The notes under the pieces: generated by a model
What the model was told of the DNA's origin: nothing
The model's database searches: none
Seen by the model: only the letters and a program-made list of their open reading frames with translations
Position numbers and translations under genes: made by a program
Shown here: positions 1 through 13,000 of the stretch, one piece after another
How the letters are laid out: the number at the start of each line of letters is the position of its first letter
How positions within the stretch are numbered: the first letter of the stretch is position 1
Assembly: GCA_964035545.1 (NCBI GenBank)
Contig: OZ037770.1
Coordinates: 13,532,642 to 13,596,641, forward strand
DNA from: Bugula neritina
Taxonomy: Eukaryota > Bryozoa > Gymnolaemata > Cheilostomatida > Bugulidae
DNA: 64,000 bases
Reading direction: 5' to 3'

Positions 1-546
1 ATTGTCTACCAAATGATAGAAATACTGTTCCATCACCAGTACTTTACAGAGATATAGCACAAAGTAAGAAAGCATAAACCAACATACATAGCAGAGGGAC
101 ATAACTTCAAAAATGTATTACACCTTAAATTTAGTGATGGAAGAATCGTTCTCTCTTTCTTAAATATATTTTGCACAAATTTGCATAAGAGATATTTGTT
201 AAGTTGTTTAATATAAGATTTGTGGATTCAAATAACTTTTGTTCAAAATGCATATAAGTTTATGGATGTGTTTTACAATGTTTTCTACTTTCTATAAATT
301 GAAGATTACAGTTGCTAAAAACTTTTCACTTTTGGGTCCTTCTAATGAAGTGGAGAGGGACGATATATATCAGGGTCGAGAGGGACGAGATATCTCTGTG
401 TCGAGTTACTTTCAGCAGACGGACGGAAACACACTATCTCCGTGAAGATGTCTGAGTATAACGAACGATATGAATACAAGTGATTCTACAATGAAAATGT
501 ATCAATTTGAGCTGCCAAGACATATAAATATAAAGATAAAATAATG

Positions 547-756
547 TCAACATCCCTGTGAGAACCCCTGATGAAAAAGGCTTTTTTGTTAACTCAGGTT
601 AAAAACTTATGTAGATGTGGCACAGAATTAATTATGACTGAATGCTCTTTATAACATCACCAACGAATGGCCTGTACTGGGGATAGAACCTATGAATTGT
701 GTTTACTAAGCCAGTGCTTTAACCCTTAGACCACGGCTGCTCTATCTCCACATATG
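547..756 (-). mobile_element. tRNA-derived SINE, copy 1
   Basis: About 210 bp in reverse orientation, in the 3' flank of SLC44A. Its complement begins GCAGCCGTGGTCTAAGGGTT (A-box-like), has a B-box region, the block with CCATTGGTGATG-like sequence, and ends near CATCAGGGGTTCTCACAGGG. The same unit occurs at 16267, 19323 and 37276 and, decayed, at 12843. Confidence 0.8.
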
Positions 757-1077
757 AAATACATTCGAGTATCGAAATGGATCTCAATTATTGCATCATA
801 CATTTGTGGGCATGTGTAATAGTGCATTGCGTTGAGAATGAGAACATAACTCCCCTGGTAAGCGAAATAAAGAAAAAGGTAGTTGGAGAAGACAACTCTA
901 GGAACATGAAGCTTTCAGTGTAAGACTCTGAAAGTCTGCGGCATGAAAGTCAATAGAAATCCATATTTTGTTGCAATTGGGCACCTCAAAATATGAAGTG
1001 AATATAATCTAAATTGCAGCAAAAGGCATATTCACAATGACTATTACAGATTACAAAACATACAATATAGGGAGTTA

Positions 1078-4000
1078 TCAATCCTCTTTCTTTGCCTTTA
1101 CATTTTTCTTTCCAAGCACCTCTTTGAGCTCTTTGTTCATATAATACGGCTTCTCTTCAGACCCATCATTCCTTTCAAGGTCTTCCACTACAGGGCCAAG
1201 GACAAATAATTATATTACATATACTACTACTGCTCCTACTATAACTGCTATAACTGCTATTGCTACTACTACTACTGCTACTACTACTACTATAACCGCT
1301 ACTACTGCTATTGCTACTACTACTACTGCTCCTACTATAACTGCTATAACTGCTACTACTGCTATTGCTACTACTACTACTGCTACTACTGCTATTGCTG
1401 CTACTGCTGCTATAACTACTGCTACTGCTACTACTACTACTGCTACTGCTACTACTACTACTATAACTGCTACTACTATCGCTACTGCTATTGCTACTGC
1501 TACTAATACTGCTACTGCTACTACTACTACTACTACTACTATAACTGCTACTACTGCTATTGCTGCTGCTACTGCTGCTATAACTAGTACTGCTGCTACT
1601 GCTACTACTACTGCTACTGCTATTGCTACTGCTACTAATACTGCTACTGCTACTACTACTACTACTACTACTACTATAACTGCTACTACTGCTATTGCTG
1701 CTGCTACTGCTGCTATAACTACTGCTACTGCTACTACTACTACTGCTACTGCTATTGCTATCGCTACTGCTACAGTTACTACTACTACTTTTACTACAGT
1801 ATTCTATAGATAGATAAACAGATGCCCAGTATACCTACATAAATTGGCAAGTACCTATAGCTCACATTGAATAATAATAAGTTGCAATATACTCACGGAA
1901 ACATAAAAACAATGTGTCAACTGCCATGCCGTACACTGAGAAGAATATGGATGCTATCACATAAGTGGAAACTCCAATCACCTAAGACATTATTAACAAG
2001 GGAATCACAAATGCAGTGTAATCGCACTATTAAAAACAACTACAAATATGGAATTTAATGCAGTTTTAAAAGCAGTGTTTTAATGTAGCAATCTAATGCA
2101 GTTGCCAATGTAACTTTTATGCAATGTAATTTTACATACATTGTAAATTTTGCAACCAATGTTATAATGTAATGCAGTTTTAAATACAAAAATTGCAAAT
2201 ATCATAATGTAATGCACTTTCCAATTCATTCTAATTTCAGATGCAGCATAGTTTCAAACATTAGTGCATCTCACAAACAACTTAGTATATAGTTATGTAT
2301 GCCTTGGTAAAGAACACATTGAAAACTTGTTCATGATTCCTACTTTCTCTATATCAGTTAGTAGATGATTATACTTCATGCTAATCATTGTCCTTATTCC
2401 ACTACAGACTTTGTTTAAAACTTTTAAGCAGAGATAAGATTTATCTGATAATATCTTTTATTTAAGTTCAACCACAATATAGTTTTACCTCTGAAAGCTA
2501 ATACTGTCATTAAATAGTCATTAAAAACCGTTAGCTGATGTTTAACTACATGACATAAAACTGCGCAACCACTCATAACAGAACAACAACTGCTAAAATA
2601 CATAATTTGCTATTTTGAAAGATAACAATTTTTCAGCCTTGTTATATTTGAGTTTTCTTATAATACTACTAACAGCATGAGCAGTGGCTATAGTGGATAG
2701 AAATGGATATAATGGAAATAATACATTCATATCAAACTGTAAACCAGTTGTTTGCATGTAGCAGTGTGTATATTTCATACAATACATCATAGGGTGTAAA
2801 GCTGAAGTATTTAAATTTATGTACGTTCATTTTGGTGCTTCAAATTTGCTAAATTTATCAATGTTCCCATTTTTTTTTCAGCAAATGATGGGTTAGATGT
2901 CAGAGTAAATATATCACGATATGAGAATATACTTACAGTAATTAGAGTGTGTACGTACAATGAAAGGAGAATGGACTTACAGTAATGAGAGAGTGTACGT
3001 ACAGAGAATAGAGAAGGATATACTTACTATAAGGAGAGTGTACGTACAGCAATGAGAGTGTACGTACAGTAATGAGAGTGTACGTAGTCCAGGGTTGGGG
3101 TCAATTACATGTAAATGTAATTAATTACAATTACAATTACATGAAGATTTGTCAATTACAATTACAATTATAATTACAGTTAAAAATAAATGTAATTAAT
3201 TACAATTACAATTACATGGCAATGTAATTAATTACAATTACAATTACTTTTGTTCTCACAAGAAATAAATAGAAGTCACTTCTAGGGTCTAACTACCAGG
3301 GGCAGTGTTGACAGTGGTGAACCTCTTTTATTTTCTACAGTGATACTATAGGGTCATTCCATACCAAATCAACCAACTTTCAAGGGGTCCCACGTCTTTG
3401 TGTCTCAGATTTTGCTCATATTTACACTAAATGAACCTACACATGTTCAGATTACCATTCGTGAATATTTCTGGCCGGACACAAAAACATTTTGAGAAAT
3501 TACTACTTTGGTGAACAAAGGTTGGAAAATATTTGGAGGAAAATTTGTGATTTACACTTTTAGACCAATTTATAAGTAATTTAAAATTTGATTAGGCGAG
3601 TATTTAAAATTTTTCCAAATTTACAAAGATTTGTTCATATTCAATGACTTTGCATATATGCACACAAAGTATTCTGTATATAGTATGTGTTGCTACTAGT
3701 GCAAATTGATAGGTATTGTCAAATCACACAGCAAATTTTAAAGCTCAGTCTAGAAAAATGATTGAGATATAGACGTTTATAGATTAGTCTAAAAGTAGAA
3801 ATCACAAATTTTCCTCAAAATGTTTCTCAACCTTTGTCTACAAAAATAGTCAGTTCTCAAAAGAAATTTGTGTCAGGTCAGAAATACTGTAGAAGAGTAC
3901 TTGAGGCATGTGTAGGTCTATTTGGTGTAAACATGAACAAAATCGGAGACGCAAATAGACGCGGGCAATTCGGTGAGTTAGCATGGAATGACCCTATGCT

Positions 4001-7000
4001 ATATTGACCAAACTATCTGAACTTGTTATTTAACAGTAGGCATTGTAGAAAAAGAAGGAGTTTTTTAAGATTTAAAAGTTTGAAGTAATTGACATGTAAT
4101 TATAAAGTAATTGTAAAAATCAATTACATTAGATATGTAATTAATTACAATTACAATTACAATTACATTTTTAAACCTCAATTACAAATTACATTCAATT
4201 ACTTAAAAAAATGTAATTAATTACAGCCAATTACAATTACAAATTACAATTACCCCAACCCCAACTCTCATTACTGTACGTACTACGTACAGTAATGAGA
4301 GTGTACGTACAGTAATGAGAGAGTGTACGTACAGTAATGAGAGAGTGTACGTACAATGAAAGGAGAATGGACTTACAGTAATGAGAGAGTGTACGTACAG
4401 GGAAGGATATACTCACTATTACAGGAGAGTAGTAGTAGTTGAGATCAAGCTTGAGAATAACATGAGAAAGAAACCCTGGCTTAGCCACGTTTGCTGAGAA
4501 AGTGCAGTATGCAAGAGCAGCTAAAATATACAAGGGTCTATAGTGTCGGTCTACCCAGCAAAGTACTGACAACTCCCAACCAAGTGCTGAAAACTCTCAC
4601 AAGCACTATATTTGTACATGGCTGTTACATAGCTGTTATTCACGAGTCCAATAAAGCACAAAAGTGACGACTGACAATGACAGGAAGCAGATAGAAATGA
4701 TAAAAATGGAAGAGAGAGGAAAGGAGTGTGCAGGTACATTATTCTAAGTTTACGGGTTTTGCTATACAGATATTCCATTTTAACAGCATCGTTTTAGTAT
4801 ATTGTGTTATAATAGTTATTTTGTTGTATTATTATGCAAACACTTTTAATAACCTGAAAAGTTTAAAGCATTAATATTATATCACTTTGAGATCACTTTG
4901 CTTTTAGCTATGATAGTATTAATTTCACACATTTCGCACTTTGCATTCAGCATATGGCCATGTAGTATAGATTGCGCACACATATATAATATCAATCAAG
5001 TTGTATGTGCCTTCATATTTGTATGTCACTTATCTTTAGTTTGAACTTTAACTCAGCCACCATCATGAGATTATTTCATACATTTTACATCAGACTGTAC
5101 TTTTTAGATATCAATTATTGTAGTACTACATTTTAATACTACATTTCCTACTATACACTTGCATAGCTGCATTAAAACTTTGTTAATGCAGAACTTGAAC
5201 TGTGTCTTACTAACTCAATATATTATACTGTGATACATTAAATTAGCAAAATTATACTGGTTGTAGCAATGTGTTGCCTCATGGTGTATTATGGGTTGTA
5301 ATAAACTATAATACTGTATTAAAATTGTATTAAACTGTAATACTGCATTATGATTGTAGTATAGCAATACTGGATCATGATTATAATACAGTAATACGGT
5401 ATTACAGCGTGTATAATACAGTAATACGGTATTACAGCGTGTATAATACAGTAATACGGTATTACAGCGTGTATAATACGGTAATACGGTATTACAGCAT
5501 GTATAATACAGTAATACGGTATTACAGCGTGTATAATTAGTCACAGTATACTCACAATGACTGGTACAAAGAAGAAATTGAGCTCTACTTCAAACTGCTG
5601 AAGGACAGTCAAATGTTTTGCGAGAGTTCCGTTGAAGAAATAGAAACTAAGTACGGCTACAAAAGCAGACGATTCCATCAACAATAAAACAGGAAGTGCA
5701 ACAAAAATGGCAAAAAGCAGCTCATTAAGAATTGAGGATAAATATGGACATGCAACAACATTGGTAAAGCTTTGTTTGCAAAAATAAACTTGACAGTTAA
5801 ATTATCAATTTTCAATCACAAACAGTTTTAACATTAAAAACATGCAATCTTTAAGTATCATTATTGATTACAACAAGCCTGGGTACAACGACCTCAAACA
5901 CAATCATGTATAAAATGTATGAAGATTTAGTAGAAGTCACTGAAATATGCAACTCAAGATTTCAAACAAAATTACAAAAATATTAAGTAATCTTTTGAGC
6001 TACTAAGTTATGTTCACAGGTTTGTAATGAGTAAGTATTTTTAGAGTTTGACAACTCAAAGGTTTAAAAAACTTCTAAAGTTGATCTCCAAAAATTAATA
6101 TTCAATTTAATTTAATTTATATTAATATTAATTTTTTTCAACACCGTCTTTATCTCATTGAAAAGATAGAATTCAATAAGTCCAGCACACTGTTTACACC
6201 CCATTGATAAGTGACAATACTTACTTAGAATGCCTACCACCACCATTTTACTGATAAACAGTAAAAAGTCCGTGACCTTGTCCACTACAGCCACTCTACA
6301 ATTATAAACTGGAAAAGTTCAATAATAATTTACAGCGAAACATTTTATTGAGGTTGTACAACGTAGACATTTACACTCCCAGACTTATACTTAGACCTCT
6401 GATCTTTACCTACATACTTACACCCTAAACCTACACCTACTCTTCACACCTACTACCTAAACATATAACCTAGAGTTTTACACCTACACCTACTCTTCAC
6501 ACCTACTACCTAGACATATAACCTAGAGTTTTACACCTACACCTACTCTTCAGACCTACTACCTAAATATATAACCTGGAGTTTTACACCTACACCTACT
6601 CTTCAGACCTACTACCAAGACTCTTAGAAATATTACGTATAACCTTCACCTATACTGCAGATTTATAAAGTTAACCTATACTATATTTATTCACCTTGAA
6701 CTTAAACACACTATCCATACCATTGAACTGTAGTTTCAGTTCAGTGATCCATACATCTACTTTTTACCATCATAGACATAGATCTACACCTACATGGTAG
6801 AATTTAGAGCTGTCCGTCAACTAGAACTTTCATAGACTATATATCTTAGGCTATGCACTTTGACCTGTAACCTTTACTTTCAAACACCTTTTTATTGAGG
6901 ATAAACACCGCAAGGAAATGTGTTGAAGTTTTGCGACCAACAATCGACACTCGCTATCAATATGACAGCAATGGTTTGCAACTTGAGCAAAAAAATATCA

Positions 7001-10000
7001 TATGTTTATGCTTAAAAATAAAGAAATAAGGTTGAAGAACCAATGATTAAAAGTTTAAAATTGTTAAATTAACTTGCAGCTAGTGTTTTCAGTGTTATTA
7101 TAAATTGGAGATTGTAATCACCAACCTTATAATGTTTCTCATTATCAAGAAGAACGCATCTTTGGCAGATGTGCAGAAGTTCTTTCCGTAAATGGCAATC
7201 TATAACAGAAAGTGAATTATTATTGTGTGGCAGCGTTTCGTGTGAACATGAGATTCTATCCAGCTTATAGAAGAAGCACTAGCATTTCTTCTAACCTTTA
7301 CTTGAAATCAATAATTTGAACGAGTCGTATTTCTGAACAAATGTAACAGCAGTAGGATCTTATTATTCTAAAAGTTCAATAGCGAGAATATTCTTACATC
7401 TATAGCCTACATCGTTTTCAATCAATCAGAGAAAGCAATTAATGAGATTTAGTACCACTATAAGGCATTAAACAAGTCATCATATTTATTACTTTTAACC
7501 TCTGTAACAATAGTCAGTGAGTCTTAATAGATACTCAACTTCTGGAGGTAAAATACTTGGCATCCGCGGGTAAAATAAGTTCAGCATACAATAAGTTCAG
7601 CATACGCAGGTAAAATAACTAGTATCTGCAGGCAAAACACTCAGCCTCTGCAGGTAAAACATTCAACTTCTGCAGGTAAAATACTTAACACCAACAGGTA
7701 AAAAAGCCATTATTTGCAGGTAAAATATTCAGTGCCCGCAGGTAAAATACGCTGCATCTGTAGGTAAGCAAGCTTGGAACTTACCAAAATGTAGGCATTC
7801 TTGTTGATCATCTTCATGAACTTCTCTAGACAGTAGAAACAACACTTGAGACATTTGAGGAAGAACTTAGCCACTGCGTTCTCTGAGCCTTTGAGTTTAG
7901 CGTCTAGATACTCTAAGCCGACACGAATCATCTGTATGATTGCTATAATCAGGGCGCCAAAGGCTATGGAGCCAGTGTGGTAGCTGTAACAGATCATGGG
8001 TGAATGTTTATTTGCCAATAGTTTAGTTATTTTCAAAATAGCATTGAATTTAAACATGTGAGCTTTTAAAGCTACAAAGCACAAACTTCTATTGCAACTA
8101 TATAACTGTTTCTAGCGCATACTAGGTTTGTGCTAGTCAAATAAAGTATTTAATACATCTTCAAATTTATTACATTATATTCATTAATATATCTATTTAA
8201 TTTTATTACATAATAAGTTTTTGTATATCAAAGATACTTTTTTCTTCGAATTTATTGCATTATATATATCCATATAATAACAAATATCTATTTAATTTCT
8301 ACACTTTACAGTCAAGAGTCATAGCATAAAATTTGCAGCCATTACTTAAAAAGTCAGACTTAAAACTAGCATTTCTGTTTTAAATAATTAACACCAAAGA
8401 TATTAAAACCAAAATACTCAAATATAGCCTTTGGTACATACAAAAGTGTTCGGCCGACAGATTTAATAATGGGGAACATGGGCATGTGCTCCTTCTTGTC
8501 AAACGCCCAGTAGTAAGAAGCGAAGGCTCCGGCCAACACCATTTGACCAAATCCTATTATCCAGTTCATCGTCCAGAAGAACATGAATAGCATGTAGAAC
8601 TGGAACACAAGGACAATGATGTTTTAAGTTATGTTATAGAACTCAAGCCAATGTCCCAAGTCTCCATACAAAACTTAGGTAGAATGATGTCTCAAGTCAC
8701 CATACAGAACTCAAGTCGCGTTATAGAACTCAAGCCAATGTCTCAAGTCCTTATGCAGAAAATAGTAAGAATGAACCCATCATAGCAAAAGGATTTTTAT
8801 AAAATGATTAATTTTCACACTCACAGTGATCCAATCACAAAGCGATAAATTTATCTAAAATAAGCTTTAATCACATGACATTTTTCTATTCTACTACCTA
8901 TGCCCTACGACATGTAATCCGCAAGATATTGCTTGTTGTCTATAAAAAAGTCAAATATAGATCATATAATGTACTTTCTGTAGAGCTTAGGATGACGTAA
9001 TAAAATAAACGCAAATTTAAGATATATTCTGTATTCTATAACACAAAATATATGATTCCTAGTCTGAAGTTCATACACCTGAACTTACCTGTAGGTAGAT
9101 TGTATACTTGAGCACGTCATTCTTTACAAAGTTACAAACCTCACCGGCTGCGGTTTGGTTATTTGGGTCACATGGAATGAGATCTACCGGGTTCGACTGC
9201 ACATAAGAGCAAGGAGTTTAATTTATTTATCCATTATTCATTATCCATTATTCATTATCCATTATTCATTATTCATTATCCATTGTTTATGATTATAAAG
9301 GTATTTCAGTTTAAACTTAAATAAGACTGCAGTAGCAAGCTCTTCTTTTAAAAGGCATTAAAAAATTTTCAATTTAGAAAACAAATTTATTTACATGTTG
9401 TAGCTATAAAAAATAAAATCCTAAATACCAGTTACAACAATTGGTTTCAAAAATAAATTAATTTAATTAGTCAGAACCAAATTTAAAACTTCAATAAATT
9501 TAACAAGAATATTATTACTTTATTTCACAGCTCACAGCAAAAACTCTTGCTTTTAAGCACAATCTTTTTTTCAAAATCAATAATAGCACTATTAACAAAG
9601 AAATTTTATAACTGCAACTCAATATGACTAGTAAACTTACAGTAGTTGTGCTCGTAGCTTGGTAATCGTAGCTATCATTTGCTATTGCAGTTAAATTGGT
9701 AACACCGTACACCTGTTTGGTGGTGGAGGCAAGATAAAGGCATGTGGCACCCCAGTAGGCCACCAGGGATAACTCCAGTATAAACGGCCAAATTGGCCAT
9801 AGTAATGTGAACATCATCATTCCAATTGCCCTAAAAAGCACGCCGTTGATGTCTTTAAAACATTCTATTGCATATGGTAAATTATAAAAGCAAGTTTATT
9901 ACAAACTTTTAGCCAAAAAGTTGATTTAGCTATAAAGGTGATAATTCATTATTTCATTAACTTTTTATAATTATTAGCTAGTAATATATAACACTGAGAA

Positions 10001-13000
10001 GTGAGATGTCTATATTACATTACTCAAAGAGTGCAAAGTTTCAGCTACTCAAAAACAAAAACTTCAAAATATGCATAAATAATTAATTAATCACAATTCC
10101 TATTTATCAATTCTAAACAATTGACCAAACGGTTGCCTTTTTGAGGGACAATAAGTAAAGATTATGCATGCCGTATAAGTTTTGGATCAATACCATTGCA
10201 GTGAGCTATAAAAGTTACAAATAATTGCCTGATTAAGTTAAACTAACTGAAACTAAAACTATTACTTCAGAAAACTTATAAACGCAGTTTAGCTACACAC
10301 ATTGTCTGATCTACAACAACTCCAATAATAACTACAACTATTTACCTGCTGCCTTCCTTCACCAAGGCTATAGCAATCATGATACGAGATCTGAGAAATA
10401 AGATGATAAGCAGAAGGATGATGAATATCGTTGCAGACGTACAACCGAAAGCCAGCCACACCTCCTTCACAGTCAGATAGTAGTTGAAATCAGTGGTAAG
10501 GATCCAGCTGTTAGTGTTATTTACATCTTTTTTTAGGTCATAGTACGTCCAGTAGGAGTATCCTGATGCTAGAGTACAGGAAAAGTAGCTACTAACAATG
10601 GTGTCCGGCAGCAATGGTAGAGGCAGCAATGGCGCAAATGGAAAAGTAGGTAAAAATAGCACACTTTCAATATTAGGGTTCTGAGTAGGGTTTAGGTTTA
10701 AGGGTTGAGGGTTTGAGTTTGGGTTTTAGGAAAATTCAACATCGGTGTGCCATTTTTTTCTACTTTTCCATCTGTGTCATTATTTCTTAAAATTACTAAT
10801 AATGATTAGGCCTTAGTGCAAATCACTTGGTATAGGTAATATATATATTATTAATGAAATAATAGCCAAGCAATGTAGCATGACATGTTGAACATTGTTC
10901 TAAGACTTGAAGTTTCATAGTTTTGATTCATACAGAGATGCAGCAGCTTACAGATAGAATTTTGAAGTACTAGTACATGTTGTGTCTCATTATAGACCGA
11001 GAGTTTAACATTATTGATCTATAGAAGTAGGGTTGGGTACAGATACACACATTCTATCATATGAGAAACTACTTACCAAATCCAAATATAGCAAAGAAGA
11101 GAGCGATAGTGACCCACACGATAATACCTGCTAGCCACCTCATTAGGACTATCCACAGGAAACAAACTATCATTGATAGCCCCAAACCACTACAACATGT
11201 AAACGCAACTACAACTATACATTCTGTTATTGTTAGAGTAGTACTATTAATCTATAATATTAATAAAAACCTATCAATTCTAAATGATTTTTAAAAATAA
11301 TGCACAATGTGCATAAAACTCAAAATTTAAGGATATTCAAAAGGGTTTTACTACTTTCTATTAGTATTAGACCCATACAGTTTACGCCAGCTGAACAGAG
11401 GGTTTACATTGGGTCTATGAATTAAGTTATAAGTGTGGGGTTATCTTTCCTTACCGTTGGTACCCGATGATTGATAATGTAACTAAAAAGAATACTTATA
11501 GTTGAATTCATTGTAATTTAACAGATAACAATTAAACTTACAATAAAATAAACCATTTAGAATTTTCAACATCCGAGAAAACTTTTTCTCCGTAACTTCG
11601 AAATTGCAATAGCTTTGTGACGAATCTGAAAACAGGAAAAGGAGATTTAGTGATAAGTTCTGAAAAAAAGTGGAGATTGAGAGTTTGCTGAAAAGCATAT
11701 AATAAACTATTTATAGTTTACAGTTTCTCCAAATTTTGATACAGTTGCTTAGTTCAACTCAGGGAAATTAGGTAGTGAGTGCACTGACATACTTCCCACT
11801 TGCTATTATTAATAAATTATTCAAGCATATTAAAATCTATTCTACAAGCAAAAATTCTTACTAATATAAAACAAATAGATGCAAAAAATATATCCAAACT
11901 ATCGAATACACTTTAAAGGGGTATGCGTCATGAATAAATATATGCACTTTAAATATATGCACAAAAATACTGCACTATAAATGCATGCACTATAAATACT
12001 ATATTATAAATACCGTAGCATAAATACTGTACTATAAATGTTGTAGTACAGGTATCGTACTTATATAAAGACTATATATACTTGCCATCAATAATAAAGA
12101 CTCTATATATTTGCTATCAATAATAAAGACTATATTATATACTCACTGTACATGTAGAATGCTATAAATAGTAAAGACTATACATATACTTACGCAGAAC
12201 CATCTAGAATGCTATCAATTGTAACTGTTTTGTTCTGGGAGTCAACAATATCAGATGTGCTGTTGTCACTACCAACTTTCTCAGCCAGGGATTGGGCCGT
12301 GTCAATACCCTCCGTTATAATAGCAGGCAAGCATCTGCCCAGCACTACCAAACATAAAACCAACGAACTTATCAAAGTAGGCAGTATTTTTGAAGTCATC
12401 TTTTTAAATGTTTTGTTTTTTCACTTGGAAAACTGAAAATAATATCTACAAGAGTGTAAATCACAATTGATAAAATCTCCCTAGCAGACATTTAATTGAT
12501 ATGTTTTATTAGACATTTAATTGCATGAAGCCATTAAAAGTTAATATAATGAAGGCAAAGAAAACACAAACTGCAACTTTTTTAACTTAAAAAAGCACTT
12601 CAAGTTGACATATAACAATAAATAAAGTGAATCCTAATACTAAAAATATTACCTTCTTTCTGTGGGTAGTAATAACCAGCACAAAGGTCATCATCAATGA
12701 GCTCTTTTAGCTTTGCTGATGAGGCATATGCATTGTCTAATGGGTTGATACCTGTCATAAGAAGTACGGATCATTGTATATTTGTGCTAGAAAGAAAATT
12801 GTGTCATTTATTATAAAAAATTTGTATCATTTCAAAGTTTCCATCCTGGTGATAAGCCCTGATATTCTAAGAGAGAGGTAATAATTGTGTATGCTGTGGT
12901 ACAGAAACAACTATGGTGTTCTCCCGGCATTATCAATGGTTTTACTGAACTCATGACCTATTGTACACCGGTCTTTAACCTCTAAACCATGGATGCCCCT

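Noticed and set aside
4237-4778. Open frames proposed as an extra SLC44A exon
   Set aside because: Exons 17 and 18 (5556-5656, 1897-1981) join in phase and match the family without any insert, and these frames do not match SLC44A.
5215-5544. Minus-strand frame with repeated [10 protein letters not shown]
   Set aside because: Translation of the 30-nt minisatellite, with a length divisible by three. No coding evidence.
12190-12399. Start codon MTSKILPTL for a separate small protein
   Set aside because: The acceptor at 12345 (TTTGGTAG) gives the correct SLC44A exon 7. The upstream ATG lies in the intron.
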